Shown: in pieces, positions 1 to 6,926 of the stretch
Layout of the letters: every line of letters begins with the position of its first letter
Numbering within the stretch: the first letter of the stretch is position 1
Assembly: GCA_035718045.1 (NCBI GenBank)
Contig: DASTHV010000008.1
Location: forward strand, 1 to 11,634
Source: DASTHV01 sp035718045
GTDB taxonomy: Bacteria > Patescibacteriota > Saccharimonadia > Saccharimonadales > UBA10212
DNA length: 11,634 nt
Direction of reading: 5' to 3'
Notes under the pieces: model-generated
Seen by the model: only the letters and a program-made list of their open reading frames with translations
Told to the model about the DNA's origin: nothing
Databases searched by the model: none
Made by a program: the position numbers and the translations under genes

Positions 1-519
1 CATGGCTAGCCACCACTTGCCCCTTGAAATAACATAAAACACAAACGGGGCAATTAACATCAATATGGCGAATCGGACGAGGAAATCCGCCCATCCGTAA
101 GTGAAGCGCATCAGCAGCGCCTGAACGATATCGTGATGCCAAGGAAAAGGACTTGGTAAAGCGTCTTTAATCGGCGCATGGTGGGTGAACTCGACCCAGC
201 TCAAGAAAACGAAAGTTAGAAGCGTTCCGGCAAGATATAATTCCAATGCCCGCTTCCACATCTTTTTAAAGATGAACTTCATACCCAGATACAGCCGGCG
301 CTTATAAATCATGCCTATCAGCAGGCCGGACAGAAAAAAGAATCCCTCGGCGGCCGACACCCAGAGTCGTCCCTTACCAGTAAAGAAATCCCAGCCGTTA
401 GGATAAAGCTCGACGTGGTCAATCATTATAACCAGCAGAAAAAAGCCGCGTATCAGATCAAACGCCAATATTCGTTTGGATTTGCCGGCTACGGCTATAT
501 CTTCCTGTTGAGTCCTCAT
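1..519 (-). CDS. OpgC/acyltransferase-3-like integral membrane protein, partial (C-terminus beyond the left edge)
   Basis: The frame is open from an ATG at 519 to the window edge (173 codons seen). Near the N-terminus it reads RILAFDLIRGFFLLVIMIDH, followed by AAEGFFFLSGLLIGMIYKRR at about 56-75. A first helix with 'D-x-x-R-G' and a following histidine (H35), then 'E-x-F-F-x-L-S-G' in helix 2, is the pattern of OpgC and related acyltransferase-3/YeiB-like membrane enzymes, which move acyl groups onto envelope glycans. Hydrophobic segments lie at about 16-36, 57-72, 95-110 and 140-165. The start overlaps the stop of the upstream acyl ligase (TAATG), so the two are probably co-translated and may work as activation plus transfer. 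The substrate is unknown. The family call rests on the N-terminal third only; a heparan-alpha-glucosaminide acetyltransferase-like (DUF1624) protein is the main alternative. Confidence 0.72.
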   Translation of the reverse strand, partial: MRTQQEDIAVAGKSKRILAFDLIRGFFLLVIMIDHVELYPNGWDFFTGKGRLWVSAAEGFFFLSGLLIGMIYKRRLYLGMKFIFKKMWKRALELYLAGTLLTFVFLSWVEFTHHAPIKDALPSPFPWHHDIVQALLMRFTYGWADFLVRFAILMLIAPFVFYVISRGKWWLAM

Positions 520-1940
520 TAACTAGCGACCATTTCTTTAAGCGTGCCCATCATCGGCTTGCCGCTGCGGGTCCTGGGTATCTCGGGCAAGCGGATAATG
601 CGGCTGGGGCGCCAGGCGAACAATAGGTTTTGTTTGCAATACTCCTCTATCTGTTGGTCGGTAAGGTCAGTCACAATGAAATATATCAACTCGTCGTCAG
701 CTTGCTGAGTCTGAACGCCCATAACGTAAATTTCTTTAACGGCTGGGTTTTTATGCATCGCCCATTCGATATCGCGCGGCGATATGCTGTAGCCGAACCG
801 CCGGATTTTTTCCTGTTTGCGTCCTTTAAGAAAAACATACCCGTTCTTTAACTCGGCGATATCGCCGGTCCGCCAATAGCCATCGTCGGTTAAGGATTCT
901 TTGGTGGCTTTGGCATTATGCCAATAACCCGGAAATACTCCGCCTGATTTAACCAGGACCTCACTGTCGGCGCTTAACTTCAAGTCCACGCCGGGCAATA
1001 CCTTGCCGGGTGAGCCCAAGACCCGTTTGCCGAGCCGGTTGCCGGCAATCCGGCCTGTCTCGGTTGAACCATAAGTCTCCAGTATTTCTATACCGAAACG
1101 ATCTTTAAATTCGTGCCAGACCGGCGGCGGTAGCGGTGCTGCGCCGGAGATGCATAAACGGACCGCGGATAAATCGTAATCTCCTGGCGCCTGTAACATC
1201 TTCATGTACGCCAGCGGGACGTGGGTAAACATACTGATCTTGCCGGAACTCAAGGCCTCTAATATCACCTTGGCGTCAAATGATTGCTGGTGCAAAAACA
1301 ATGTATTACCGTGATAAATAATACCCGACAAACCCATCACCAGGCCGTGCATATGGCTCAATGGAAGATTAAGCAGCAAACTGTCTTGGCTGGTCCAGTT
1401 CCAGACTTTTGAGCAGGTCTTGATGTTCCAAATATGATTAGAGTGGGTATTTGGTACGGTTTTAGGGCTACCCGATGTCCCGGAAGTGAAAGTTAGGCTG
1501 GCTATTTGTTTTTTTGCCGACAGACGAAGCGGCTCACCCGCCGGCCGCCATTGTTTTAGAAGTTCAGCCGCCAAGATGACTGGCTGAGTGTGGGATCCGA
1601 TGTTCGGCAGATACCTTTCTTCTGTTACTACCATGGACGGCGGGATGCGCTGAATCAGGGCGTCAATTTCCAGTTTTTTGTAGGCTGGATCCATTGGCAG
1701 AGCGATGTGGCCAGCCTGTAAGACGGCCAGATAAACCACCACGAAATCTATCGAGTTTGTCATCAGCAGATTCACAACCTGCTGGTCCTTGGCGCCTAAC
1801 TTCTCGGTAAAATAAAAACTCGTCTGCTCTACCTGTTGCCACAGCTCGGCCCAGGTTATGGTTTTATTTTCAAAAATGATTGCCGCTTGGTCCGCTTTTC
1901 CGTCGGCATGCAATCTTAAATAATCCGTAATATGGCTCAA
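519..1940 (-). CDS. AMP-forming acyl-CoA synthetase / acyl-AMP ligase (ANL superfamily)
   Basis: A 473-residue adenylate-forming enzyme that would activate a carboxylic acid with ATP and pass it to CoA or a carrier thiol. The core motifs are in order: P-loop TFTSGTSGSPK at 150-160, NLPLSHMHGL at 191-200, ETYGSTETG at 288-296, GYWRTGDI with D360, GRKQEKIRRFGYSISP from 373 (the usual Asp of this hinge motif is Glu), and the C-terminal catalytic lysine K461 in RTRSGKPM. The length and the 'PLSHMHGL...VPLAYMKMLQ' region resemble malonyl-CoA-synthetase-like and medium-chain ligases, but the substrate cannot be read. The assigned start is TTG at 1940. A GGGAG sits 13 bases upstream, which is rather far; an ATT codon two codons earlier has better spacing. 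The gene lies about 80 bp after gnd and is coupled to the downstream OpgC-like gene through TAATG, pointing to envelope acylation rather than lipid degradation. Confidence 0.9.
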   Translation of the reverse strand: MSHITDYLRLHADGKADQAAIIFENKTITWAELWQQVEQTSFYFTEKLGAKDQQVVNLLMTNSIDFVVVYLAVLQAGHIALPMDPAYKKLEIDALIQRIPPSMVVTEERYLPNIGSHTQPVILAAELLKQWRPAGEPLRLSAKKQIASLTFTSGTSGSPKTVPNTHSNHIWNIKTCSKVWNWTSQDSLLLNLPLSHMHGLVMGLSGIIYHGNTLFLHQQSFDAKVILEALSSGKISMFTHVPLAYMKMLQAPGDYDLSAVRLCISGAAPLPPPVWHEFKDRFGIEILETYGSTETGRIAGNRLGKRVLGSPGKVLPGVDLKLSADSEVLVKSGGVFPGYWHNAKATKESLTDDGYWRTGDIAELKNGYVFLKGRKQEKIRRFGYSISPRDIEWAMHKNPAVKEIYVMGVQTQQADDELIYFIVTDLTDQQIEEYCKQNLLFAWRPSRIIRLPEIPRTRSGKPMMGTLKEMVAS

Positions 1941-1984
1941 GCGAATATTTGGTCTCCCTATTTACGAGCTAAAGTAATGCTTTA

Positions 1985-1990
1985 ATTATA
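1985..1990 (-). promoter_or_regulatory. candidate -10 box of the acyl ligase
   Basis: The minus strand reads TTGTATAATTAAAG here, with a perfect TATAAT, in the 80 bp gap between gnd and the acyl ligase. The same TTGTATAAT string precedes pgl. No convincing -35 is visible; the expected position holds CAGCAA. It suggests the ligase/OpgC pair may have its own promoter as well as read-through from gnd. Confidence 0.4.
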
Positions 1991-2020
1991 CAACCCGAGC
2001 TGAACGTTTGCTGAGCTTGG

Positions 2021-2953
2021 CTAGCGTTGGCGCTCGCTGGCGTGCGGGTCAGTTGGGTTTAAAGCGTGGCCGCCAAACTTATTGCGCATCGCGGCTAACA
2101 GTTTGGTGGCAAAATTAATATCGCCGTCTTGGCTGGCTAGTCGGACATCAAACGCTGCTTGGATAGCTGGCATCGGCAAGCCGATTTCCCTGGCTAGGTC
2201 TAGCGTCCAGCGAGCTTCGCCGCTTTCGGCCACCACGCCGTCAATCCGGTCCAGCCGCGGGCTCTCGCTCAGCGCGTCACGTGCCAATTCGTTTAGCCAA
2301 CTGACGATTACGCTGCCGTGTTGCCAGACTTCGCCGGCGGCGGCTAGATTCAAATTCTTGATCGGGCCGTCATGCAGCAGCCTGTACCCCTCGGCTAGGC
2401 TTTCCATCATGCCATATTCAATGGCATTATGAACCATTTTTACGAAGTGACCGCTGCCGGTAGGTCCAAAGTGTTGATAAGCGCCAGCCGGCTTAGCCAG
2501 CGTCTTCAGGGCTGGTTCTATTAGTTTATAAGCGGCTTCATCGCCGCCGGCCATTAACGAAAAACCGTTTTTGTAACCCCATACACCGCCACTAGTACCG
2601 ACGTCGACCAAATATGATTCCTTGGCTTCAACTTTTTTGGCTCGCTCCTGCGTGCGCTTGAAATTCGAATTACCCCCGTCTATCAGAACACTGCCCTGGG
2701 GTATTTTTGCGAGCCAAAAATTCATATGTTCGTCGGTGATACTCTCTGGTAACATCAGCCACAATATGACCGGCTGGCCGCTAAAGGCCGCCAGGACTTC
2801 TTCATTGCTGTAAGCACCCTTGGCCCCGTGCTTAGCGGCTTCATCTATCGGCTCGGGGCTGCGGTTGTGGGCAATTACCTCATGCCCGTCTTCGGCCAAC
2901 TTGCGGGCGATTTGGCTACCCATCCGGCCAAGCCCGCTAATTGCTATCTTCAT
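2021..2953 (-). CDS. gnd: 6-phosphogluconate dehydrogenase, decarboxylating, short (about 300 aa) type
   Basis: A 310-residue enzyme that oxidatively decarboxylates 6-phosphogluconate to ribulose 5-phosphate in the cytosolic pentose phosphate pathway. It begins with a Rossmann motif (GLGRMGSQIARKLAEDGHEV, 8-27). Substrate-site motifs follow: DGGNSNFKR (92-100), DVGTSGGVWG (117-126), and the catalytic block GSGHFVKMVHNAIEYG (166-181) with Lys, Asn and Glu. The conserved RNKFGGHA lies near the C-terminus (290-297). The length is that of the short, GndA/YqeC-like class, which lacks the extra C-terminal helical part of the 470-residue enzymes. After beta-2 it has HNRS, which looks more like an NADP-binding pattern than the aspartate expected for NAD; this is an inference. 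The frame is open upstream to 3100, but ATG 2953 is preferred: it has AAGGAGAG just upstream and the protein family starts exactly there. It overlaps the end of pgl by 17 bp. Confidence 0.95.
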   Translation of the reverse strand: MKIAISGLGRMGSQIARKLAEDGHEVIAHNRSPEPIDEAAKHGAKGAYSNEEVLAAFSGQPVILWLMLPESITDEHMNFWLAKIPQGSVLIDGGNSNFKRTQERAKKVEAKESYLVDVGTSGGVWGYKNGFSLMAGGDEAAYKLIEPALKTLAKPAGAYQHFGPTGSGHFVKMVHNAIEYGMMESLAEGYRLLHDGPIKNLNLAAAGEVWQHGSVIVSWLNELARDALSESPRLDRIDGVVAESGEARWTLDLAREIGLPMPAIQAAFDVRLASQDGDINFATKLLAAMRNKFGGHALNPTDPHASERQR

Positions 2954-3620
2954 ACTTCTCTCCTTTATAATCGTTAAAAATCGTGACATCCGACATTTTT
3001 TTGAGAAGCTGAGCTGGTTGCTCGCCGGGCGACACCACCTTTTCCAACTTATCGAATTGCGACCATTTTTCTTGGCCGACGGCGTAAACCACAATCTCAT
3101 CCAAACGCCTGATAAGTTTTAAAGTAGGAGTTATCCGCTTATAATCATCCCAATTATAGCCGACCACATCTTGCTCAGAATTCACTGACGGGCTATACGG
3201 TTTAATCCCGAAGATATGTCCGTCTGGGCCCATGCCGGCTAAGGCCAGGCTATAATTTGCGGCTCCAATCTGCCGGTTTAACATTTTGGCGTAATTTGTC
3301 GCGGTTTCTTCCATGCTTTCCCCATTTAGGACGGGTAGCAGATGCGCGCCGGGCAAATCAAATCCCGTAGCTAATAGCTGTTTTAGGTTGGAGTTCGGAT
3401 GATTGACCGGCCCGTACCTTTCATCCGTCAAGGTTATGGTTAAGTTTTTTAGGTTTGGCTCCGTCCTTAGGATTTCAGATACGTCTACGGCGATTTTGAT
3501 CGCCGAGCCGCCAGCCACCATCCAAAAAACGGTCTGCCCGGCTTGTAGGCGGTCTTTTAGCCGTTTTAAGACATATTCAGCGGGTTGGGCGGCTGTTTGT
3601 ACTTTTATATAACGAATCAT
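2937..3620 (-). CDS. pgl: 6-phosphogluconolactonase
   Basis: A member of the glucosamine-6-phosphate isomerase/6-phosphogluconolactonase fold that hydrolyses 6-phosphogluconolactone to 6-phosphogluconate, the substrate of the adjoining gnd product. From ATG 3620 it has 227 residues. Family motifs are a GGS loop (37-39), TDERYGPVNHPNSN (65-78) and AGMGPDGHIFG (128-138), the last carrying the catalytic GxDGH. The frame is open upstream to a GTG at 3674, but a TATAAT lies inside that extension and the homologous part begins around MIRYIKVQ, so ATG 3620 is preferred. A GAGAGG stands about 15-20 bases before it, a long spacing that leaves the start uncertain. It overlaps gnd by 17 bp. Glucosamine-6-phosphate deaminase is the alternative from fold alone, but the gnd neighbour and the length favour lactonase. 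Confidence 0.88.
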   Translation of the reverse strand: MIRYIKVQTAAQPAEYVLKRLKDRLQAGQTVFWMVAGGSAIKIAVDVSEILRTEPNLKNLTITLTDERYGPVNHPNSNLKQLLATGFDLPGAHLLPVLNGESMEETATNYAKMLNRQIGAANYSLALAGMGPDGHIFGIKPYSPSVNSEQDVVGYNWDDYKRITPTLKLIRRLDEIVVYAVGQEKWSQFDKLEKVVSPGEQPAQLLKKMSDVTIFNDYKGEKYEDSN

Positions 3621-3650
3621 AGGCTTTGTAACTAATCCTCTCTTACGCTC

Positions 3651-3656
3651 ATTATA
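3651..3656 (-). promoter_or_regulatory. pgl: candidate -10 box for pgl-gnd
   Basis: The minus strand reads CTTGTATAATGAG about 30 bp before the preferred pgl start, with a perfect TATAAT. Transcription would begin near 3645 and give a short leader carrying GAGAGG. No clear -35 is seen at 16-18 bp. If real, it rules out the longer GTG start of pgl. Confidence 0.45.
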
Positions 3657-3693
3657 CAAGGTCGAAATTAACACATACCATAAGCGAGATTTC

Positions 3694-3709
3694 TAACATG
3701 TAATTGTTA
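3694..3709. promoter_or_regulatory. inverted repeat TAACA-N6-TGTTA, possible operator
   Basis: A perfect 5-6-5 inverted repeat, TAACATGTAATTGTTA, lies between the divergent pgl and the 64-residue ORF. The arm length and spacing match those of Crp-type dimer sites (TGTGA-N6-TCACA), though the arm sequence differs. A Crp/Fnr regulator is encoded 1.6 kb away. A role as operator is inference. Confidence 0.3.
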
Positions 3710-3775
3710 AGCTTTTTCACAGCGATGCGGTATATAACTATCTACACTGATAAGTACTAACTTAGGGGGAGTTAA

Positions 3776-3970
3776 ATGAAAAAGCATCACGCTACTACAA
3801 ACATAACTGACGACGTAAATTTAAGGAAACACTACATACTTACCCGTCCCGCTAGACTGTCCGATTTATCTTTTGACGATATCGATGATGGAGCTGAAGC
3901 CGGCTGGAGAGAGAAATCCAGGCAAATGCAGGCCCGCAGGTGGCGAAAGATTCGCCATCAAGTGGCCTAG
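3776..3970 (+). CDS. small orphan protein, 64 aa
   Basis: A 64-residue ORF starting at ATG 3776, preceded at good spacing by a purine-rich GGGGGAG that makes a strong ribosome binding site, and ending in TAG. I do not recognise the product. The protein is highly charged: a basic, histidine-containing N-terminus (MKKHHATTN), an acidic centre (SFDDIDDGAEAGW), and an arginine/lysine-rich tail (KSRQMQARRWRKIRHQ) that could bind nucleic acid. It has no membrane segment or signal peptide. It is divergent from pgl and convergent with the methyltransferase at 4142-5113. The good ribosome binding site is the main reason to accept it. Confidence 0.5.
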   Translation: MKKHHATTNITDDVNLRKHYILTRPARLSDLSFDDIDDGAEAGWREKSRQMQARRWRKIRHQVA

Positions 3971-4141
3971 ACCAGATACAGAGCGACCGAATTTAACAAC
4001 TTACAACCTGTCAACCGCTCTGCGTGTGAATGTCGAGCCCCGCGTAGAGCAGTGTTGAAACAAAAGGCGATCCTTGCCCGGCGCTGGTTCAAATTATGCA
4101 ACCAGTTAGAGTAGAGTCCGAGGTTTATAAGGGTCGCTCTT
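3971..4141. other. non-coding gap with two hairpins
   Basis: This 171 bp gap between convergent genes contains a 10 bp stem (4017-4026 paired with 4041-4050, two G-T wobbles, 14-base loop) and a perfect 6 bp stem CTGGTT/AACCAG (4084-4089 with 4100-4105). Neither is followed by a T-run on the plus strand, so they are not obvious terminators. A degenerate terminator for either neighbour, or the 3' part of a transcript of the small ORF, is possible. Confidence 0.35.
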
Positions 4142-5113
4142 TTATTGTTTTTTTAAATTTTCTACGACTACGAAACCTTGTTGAAGATGGTCGGGAAAAT
4201 ATCCGCCGTATTCTCTTGCTAGTGATTCGAAGTAATCTCTGCGGATATTAGACTCGGAACTTAGCTCCAGGTAATCTATGACATCAGTTTTTGACGGCTG
4301 TTGGCCGTTGGGCAGGCGCATTAAGGGCAATAGGCTAAATATTGCTTCACGAAAGTCGTTCCATCCCTCATCGGTAGCTGGGATGTAGATCGTCTCGTCC
4401 TGCTCCTTATAGTCGATTACTTTAAATTTATTATTTCCATCTAATGATTGCAGCATTCGGCTAAGCGGAAAGTGGGAATAAAAAGCTCCTATTCTTGGCA
4501 TGACAGCATCATAATGTTCAGCGACTAACTGAGCGACGGTCCATAAATTGAAAGTATTATCGACTTCCCGACCAGAAAATATCGCTTGTCCGCCTGGGAC
4601 TAAGACGCGATTAACTTCGGAGAAAAGTTTGCGCGGACGAGGCAAGTGGTAAGCTAAAAACGGCGCGCTTACAGCGTCGAACGAGTTAGCAGAGAATGGC
4701 ATAGCCTGTGCGTCGCCGTGCTGCAAGAAAATATCCTCATGGTCGTATTTTTCTCTTAAAATTTCTTGATAGAAATCAAAGTGGCTTGAGCTTGTATCCA
4801 TCCCCACAAGTGTGCCCCTATGGCCCCTTCTTAGTAACATCTCCAGAAGATAGGCGTTGCCCGTGCCCGCATCTAGTATTGTCTTTCCTTTGTAAGCTTC
4901 AAAGCAATCAGCCATTTCTCCCCATATATTCCGAATTCTTTCATCCTCGTATTCGGCTGCTTTTTGGTGCTGCTGCTCGGGAGCTAACGCGTACTTTAAA
5001 TATAAGTAACGTCTTACGTCGGCCGTATATGGTACAACAAGGTCAGTGGGATTAGCGCCATGGTATTGTCGCCTATTCTCCAGTCCTACATTTCTTGGTA
5101 GATATTCACTCAA
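4142..5113 (-). CDS. class I SAM-dependent methyltransferase
   Basis: A 323-residue protein with a Rossmann-like SAM-binding core of the Methyltransf_11/UbiE type. Motif I is TILDAGTGNAYLLEML (78-93), the acidic ribose-binding residue is D106 in LVGMD, motif III is GDAQAMPF (133-140), followed by FDAVSAPFLAYHL (145-157) and the post-motif LVPGGQAIFSG (171-181). About 75 residues precede the core and about 140 follow it, so substrate-binding extensions are present, but the substrate cannot be inferred. The start is TTG at 5113, supported by AAGGA six bases upstream in GAGGACAAGGATAAAA and by no nearby better ATG. It is transcribed away from a Crp/Fnr gene from a promoter at 5178-5206 that overlaps the regulator's own, which suggests linked control. 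Confidence 0.88.
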   Translation of the reverse strand: MSEYLPRNVGLENRRQYHGANPTDLVVPYTADVRRYLYLKYALAPEQQHQKAAEYEDERIRNIWGEMADCFEAYKGKTILDAGTGNAYLLEMLLRRGHRGTLVGMDTSSSHFDFYQEILREKYDHEDIFLQHGDAQAMPFSANSFDAVSAPFLAYHLPRPRKLFSEVNRVLVPGGQAIFSGREVDNTFNLWTVAQLVAEHYDAVMPRIGAFYSHFPLSRMLQSLDGNNKFKVIDYKEQDETIYIPATDEGWNDFREAIFSLLPLMRLPNGQQPSKTDVIDYLELSSESNIRRDYFESLAREYGGYFPDHLQQGFVVVENLKKQ

Positions 5114-5177
5114 TTTTATCCTTGTCCTCTAGTTTGACATAAGCTGGTGGCAACACTAATTCCTATCCTCTGGGGAA

Positions 5178-5206
5178 TATATAGCATACCCGTACTCTAT
5201 TGTTAA
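5178..5206 (-). promoter_or_regulatory. promoter of the methyltransferase gene
   Basis: On the minus strand there is TTAACA (-35, 5201-5206), a 17 bp spacer, and TATATA (-10, 5178-5183) preceded by TGC, an extended -10. The start codon lies about 65 bp downstream. Spacing and both boxes fit a sigma-70-type promoter well. Confidence 0.6.
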
Positions 5207-5227
5207 ATTGTTATGCTTTTAGATAAT
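5200..5227 (+). promoter_or_regulatory. candidate promoter of the Crp/Fnr gene, sharing its -35 bases with the opposite promoter
   Basis: The plus strand has TTGTTA (5200-5205), a 16 bp spacer and GATAAT (5222-5227). The -35 bases are the same TGTTAA used by the methyltransferase promoter on the other strand, and ATTGTTA is repeated in tandem (5199-5205, 5207-5213). Only one polymerase could bind at a time. A second possibility is a start-proximal -10 (TAAGAT, 5293-5298) giving a leaderless message. Confidence 0.4.
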
Positions 5228-5305
5228 GTGAAGTATCCAACATCAATAGAATTATTTGTCCACTATACTCCTCTTAAATAAGGGGAGAGTGGTAAGATAT
5301 AAGAA

Positions 5306-5974
5306 GTGTATAGGTTAAAAATATCTGACAAACTTAAGAATTTAATGTTGACTGGCCGGAAGTTTAAGCTGTCCAAAGGCCAGATTATTCAGTCAACCGA
5401 CGACCGGCGGGTCTTTAACCTCATAGAAAAAGGTTATGTTAAGCGCTATTTAATTTCTAACGAGGGTTCTTTGGGCGTGCAGGTTATCTATGGGCCGGGT
5501 GAAGTCTTTCCTATCACTCTGGCCTTTAGCGTGCTTTTCGATCAAAGTATTAACGAAAGCCCAGAAACCTATTATTACGAGGCGATGACCGAGCTGGAGC
5601 TTTACACCATAAACGAGCAAGAGCTAGCTGATGCCGTCAAGGCCGACCCAACGTTATATAGGGATCTGATGGCCGTAGCTGGCAAGCGCCTGCACTCGAC
5701 ATTACATGGGCTAGAAAATCTAACCCTGAAGACCTCTTATTACCGGGTAGCCCATGAACTTCTTTATATGGCCCAACGCTTTAGCGAGAAAACCGGTAAG
5801 GGCTATAAGATTCTAATCCCATTGACCCATCAGGATCTAGCCGATATCTTGAGTTTGACACGCGAAACAGTCTCTACGTGCATGGTGGAGCTACGAAAAA
5901 AGGGCTTAATTACCACCAACCGCAATATTTGCGTTAAAGATATCAAAAAGCTCGAAGAAGAAGCTTACAGCTAA
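5306..5974 (+). CDS. Crp/Fnr-family transcriptional regulator
   Basis: A 222-residue protein with an N-terminal cyclic-nucleotide-binding-like beta-barrel (about 15-115, with GPGEVFPI at 63-70), a long dimerisation helix (about 115-150), and a C-terminal winged helix with LTHQDLADILSLTRETVSTCMVEL split over 173-196, then RKKGLI. The recognition helix LTRETVSTCMVELRKKG is typical of the family. Its only two cysteines (C192, C209) are in the DNA-binding half, so it lacks the iron-sulphur ligands of Fnr. The barrel lacks the R-x-(A/S) phosphate-binding signature expected for cAMP, so the ligand is unknown. The GTG start has no well-spaced Shine-Dalgarno; a GGGGAG lies about 18 bases upstream and TAAGAT seven bases upstream. 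It may regulate itself and the divergent methyltransferase. It ends 7 bp from the convergent HAD gene. Confidence 0.9.
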   Translation: MYRLKISDKLKNLMLTGRKFKLSKGQIIQSTDDRRVFNLIEKGYVKRYLISNEGSLGVQVIYGPGEVFPITLAFSVLFDQSINESPETYYYEAMTELELYTINEQELADAVKADPTLYRDLMAVAGKRLHSTLHGLENLTLKTSYYRVAHELLYMAQRFSEKTGKGYKILIPLTHQDLADILSLTRETVSTCMVELRKKGLITTNRNICVKDIKKLEEEAYS

Positions 5975-5981
5975 GCTTAAA

Positions 5982-6761
5982 CTATTGGGCCGCGGTTGCG
6001 GTTAGAATTTTTTTTTGAATGTCCGCCTGCCTTTCTATTTGTGTCAAATGTTGATATATGACCGAACCAAGCAGAGTCACCGAAGGGATGATATACCGGA
6101 CAGACAGATCTTCTCTACGATCTAGTTCTTCTAGCGTCAGGTTGCCCGTCAGCACGACTACCGGCTCGACATCGGCGTAATGGGCCGCCGCCGCATCTGA
6201 TGTAGAGTCGCCGACCATAAAGGTACTTTCTTTTGGTATCTTGGTTCGCCTGACGAGTTCATTGATAGCGTACGGCTCTGGTTTATTGTGCCCGCCCGGT
6301 GTATTGTCGGCTGTAAACATCCGGTCGCCGAACCATCTCATGTCCATGCCGATCTGAGGAATCACTATGTCCAGTACGTCTCTATCGGCGGCGCTATTTA
6401 TACTGAGGGTTACTCCATCTTCGTGCAGAGCTCCCAGAGTCTCAGCTGCTCCGTCAATGGGTTTAATTCCGCGTGGAATGTCGGTTATAGATAATTGCCG
6501 GTGGCGCCTAATCGCCTCCTGGATTAATTCAGGACTATTTTTCAAAAATCCCAACATGACCTCGCGAGGCGATTTTCCCGGGTCCATTTCCATCTCAGCC
6601 GCCAGCTCTTCGTGGGTGATATCAACGTCCAATTCAGCCAGACAAGCGGTACCGATGGAAACGAAGAGACCATTTACGCCGGTAGTGCCTTCAAACAGGA
6701 CGCCGTCGGCGTCTAAGATAGCGTGCGCGATTGAGGTATTATCTTCGTGACTTCTCACCAT
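5982..6761 (-). CDS. HAD-superfamily hydrolase (phosphatase)
   Basis: A 259-residue haloacid-dehalogenase-fold enzyme, probably a cytosolic phosphatase. Motif I is LDADGVLFEG with D17 (nucleophile) and D19; motif II is LSINSA (119-124); the motif III lysine is K160 in HNKPEPYA; motif IV is MVGDSTSDAA with D185 and D189. About 85 residues between motifs I and II form a helical cap, as in the phosphoglycolate phosphatase/beta-phosphoglucomutase branch (C1 cap). The substrate is not predictable. The start is ATG 6761 with AAGAGAG just upstream, a weak ribosome binding site; a possible -10 TAGAAT on the minus strand lies at 6777-6782. It is convergent with the Crp/Fnr gene and divergent from the FAM173-like gene. 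About 40 residues after motif IV form a tail not needed for the fold. Confidence 0.88.
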   Translation of the reverse strand: MVRSHEDNTSIAHAILDADGVLFEGTTGVNGLFVSIGTACLAELDVDITHEELAAEMEMDPGKSPREVMLGFLKNSPELIQEAIRRHRQLSITDIPRGIKPIDGAAETLGALHEDGVTLSINSAADRDVLDIVIPQIGMDMRWFGDRMFTADNTPGGHNKPEPYAINELVRRTKIPKESTFMVGDSTSDAAAAHYADVEPVVVLTGNLTLEELDRREDLSVRYIIPSVTLLGSVIYQHLTQIERQADIQKKILTATAAQ

Positions 6762-6896
6762 CTCTCTTCTTTGAGTATTCTACCAAAACTATCATCATGT
6801 TCTGCCCGTAGCCGTAAGATTTATTACTAGACGCACCTCCCTTACCTCTTTAGCTTAGATGTTAGCTATTTTACCGATATTGAAAATGCTAACGCC

Positions 6897-6902
6897 TATA
6901 AT
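6897..6902 (+). promoter_or_regulatory. candidate -10 box of the FAM173-like gene
   Basis: A perfect TATAAT stands 24 bp before ATG 6927, in the 165 bp divergent gap with the HAD gene. No good -35 is seen at the right distance. The rest of the gap (6762-6896) shows no RNA gene or repeat that I can recognise. Confidence 0.4.
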
Positions 6903-6926
6903 TCGCAAACGGTAAGAGGAGAGCAT

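Noticed and set aside
630..851. Plus-strand ORFs opposite the acyl ligase, gnd, HAD, kinase and radical SAM genes
   Set aside because: They are shadows of well-supported genes with no ribosome binding sites or recognisable domains.
2954..3100. Longer start for gnd giving 49 more residues
   Set aside because: The extension lies wholly inside pgl in another frame, is rich in unlikely residues, and the family begins at the ATG at 2953, which has its own AAGGAGAG.
3621..3674. GTG start at 3674 for pgl
   Set aside because: The extra 18 residues contain the TATAAT promoter-like sequence and do not belong to the family's conserved N-terminus.
3873..4058. A 61-residue plus-strand ORF overlapping the small 64-aa ORF
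   Set aside because: It has no good ribosome binding site, runs through the hairpin region, and overlaps a better-supported ORF in another frame.
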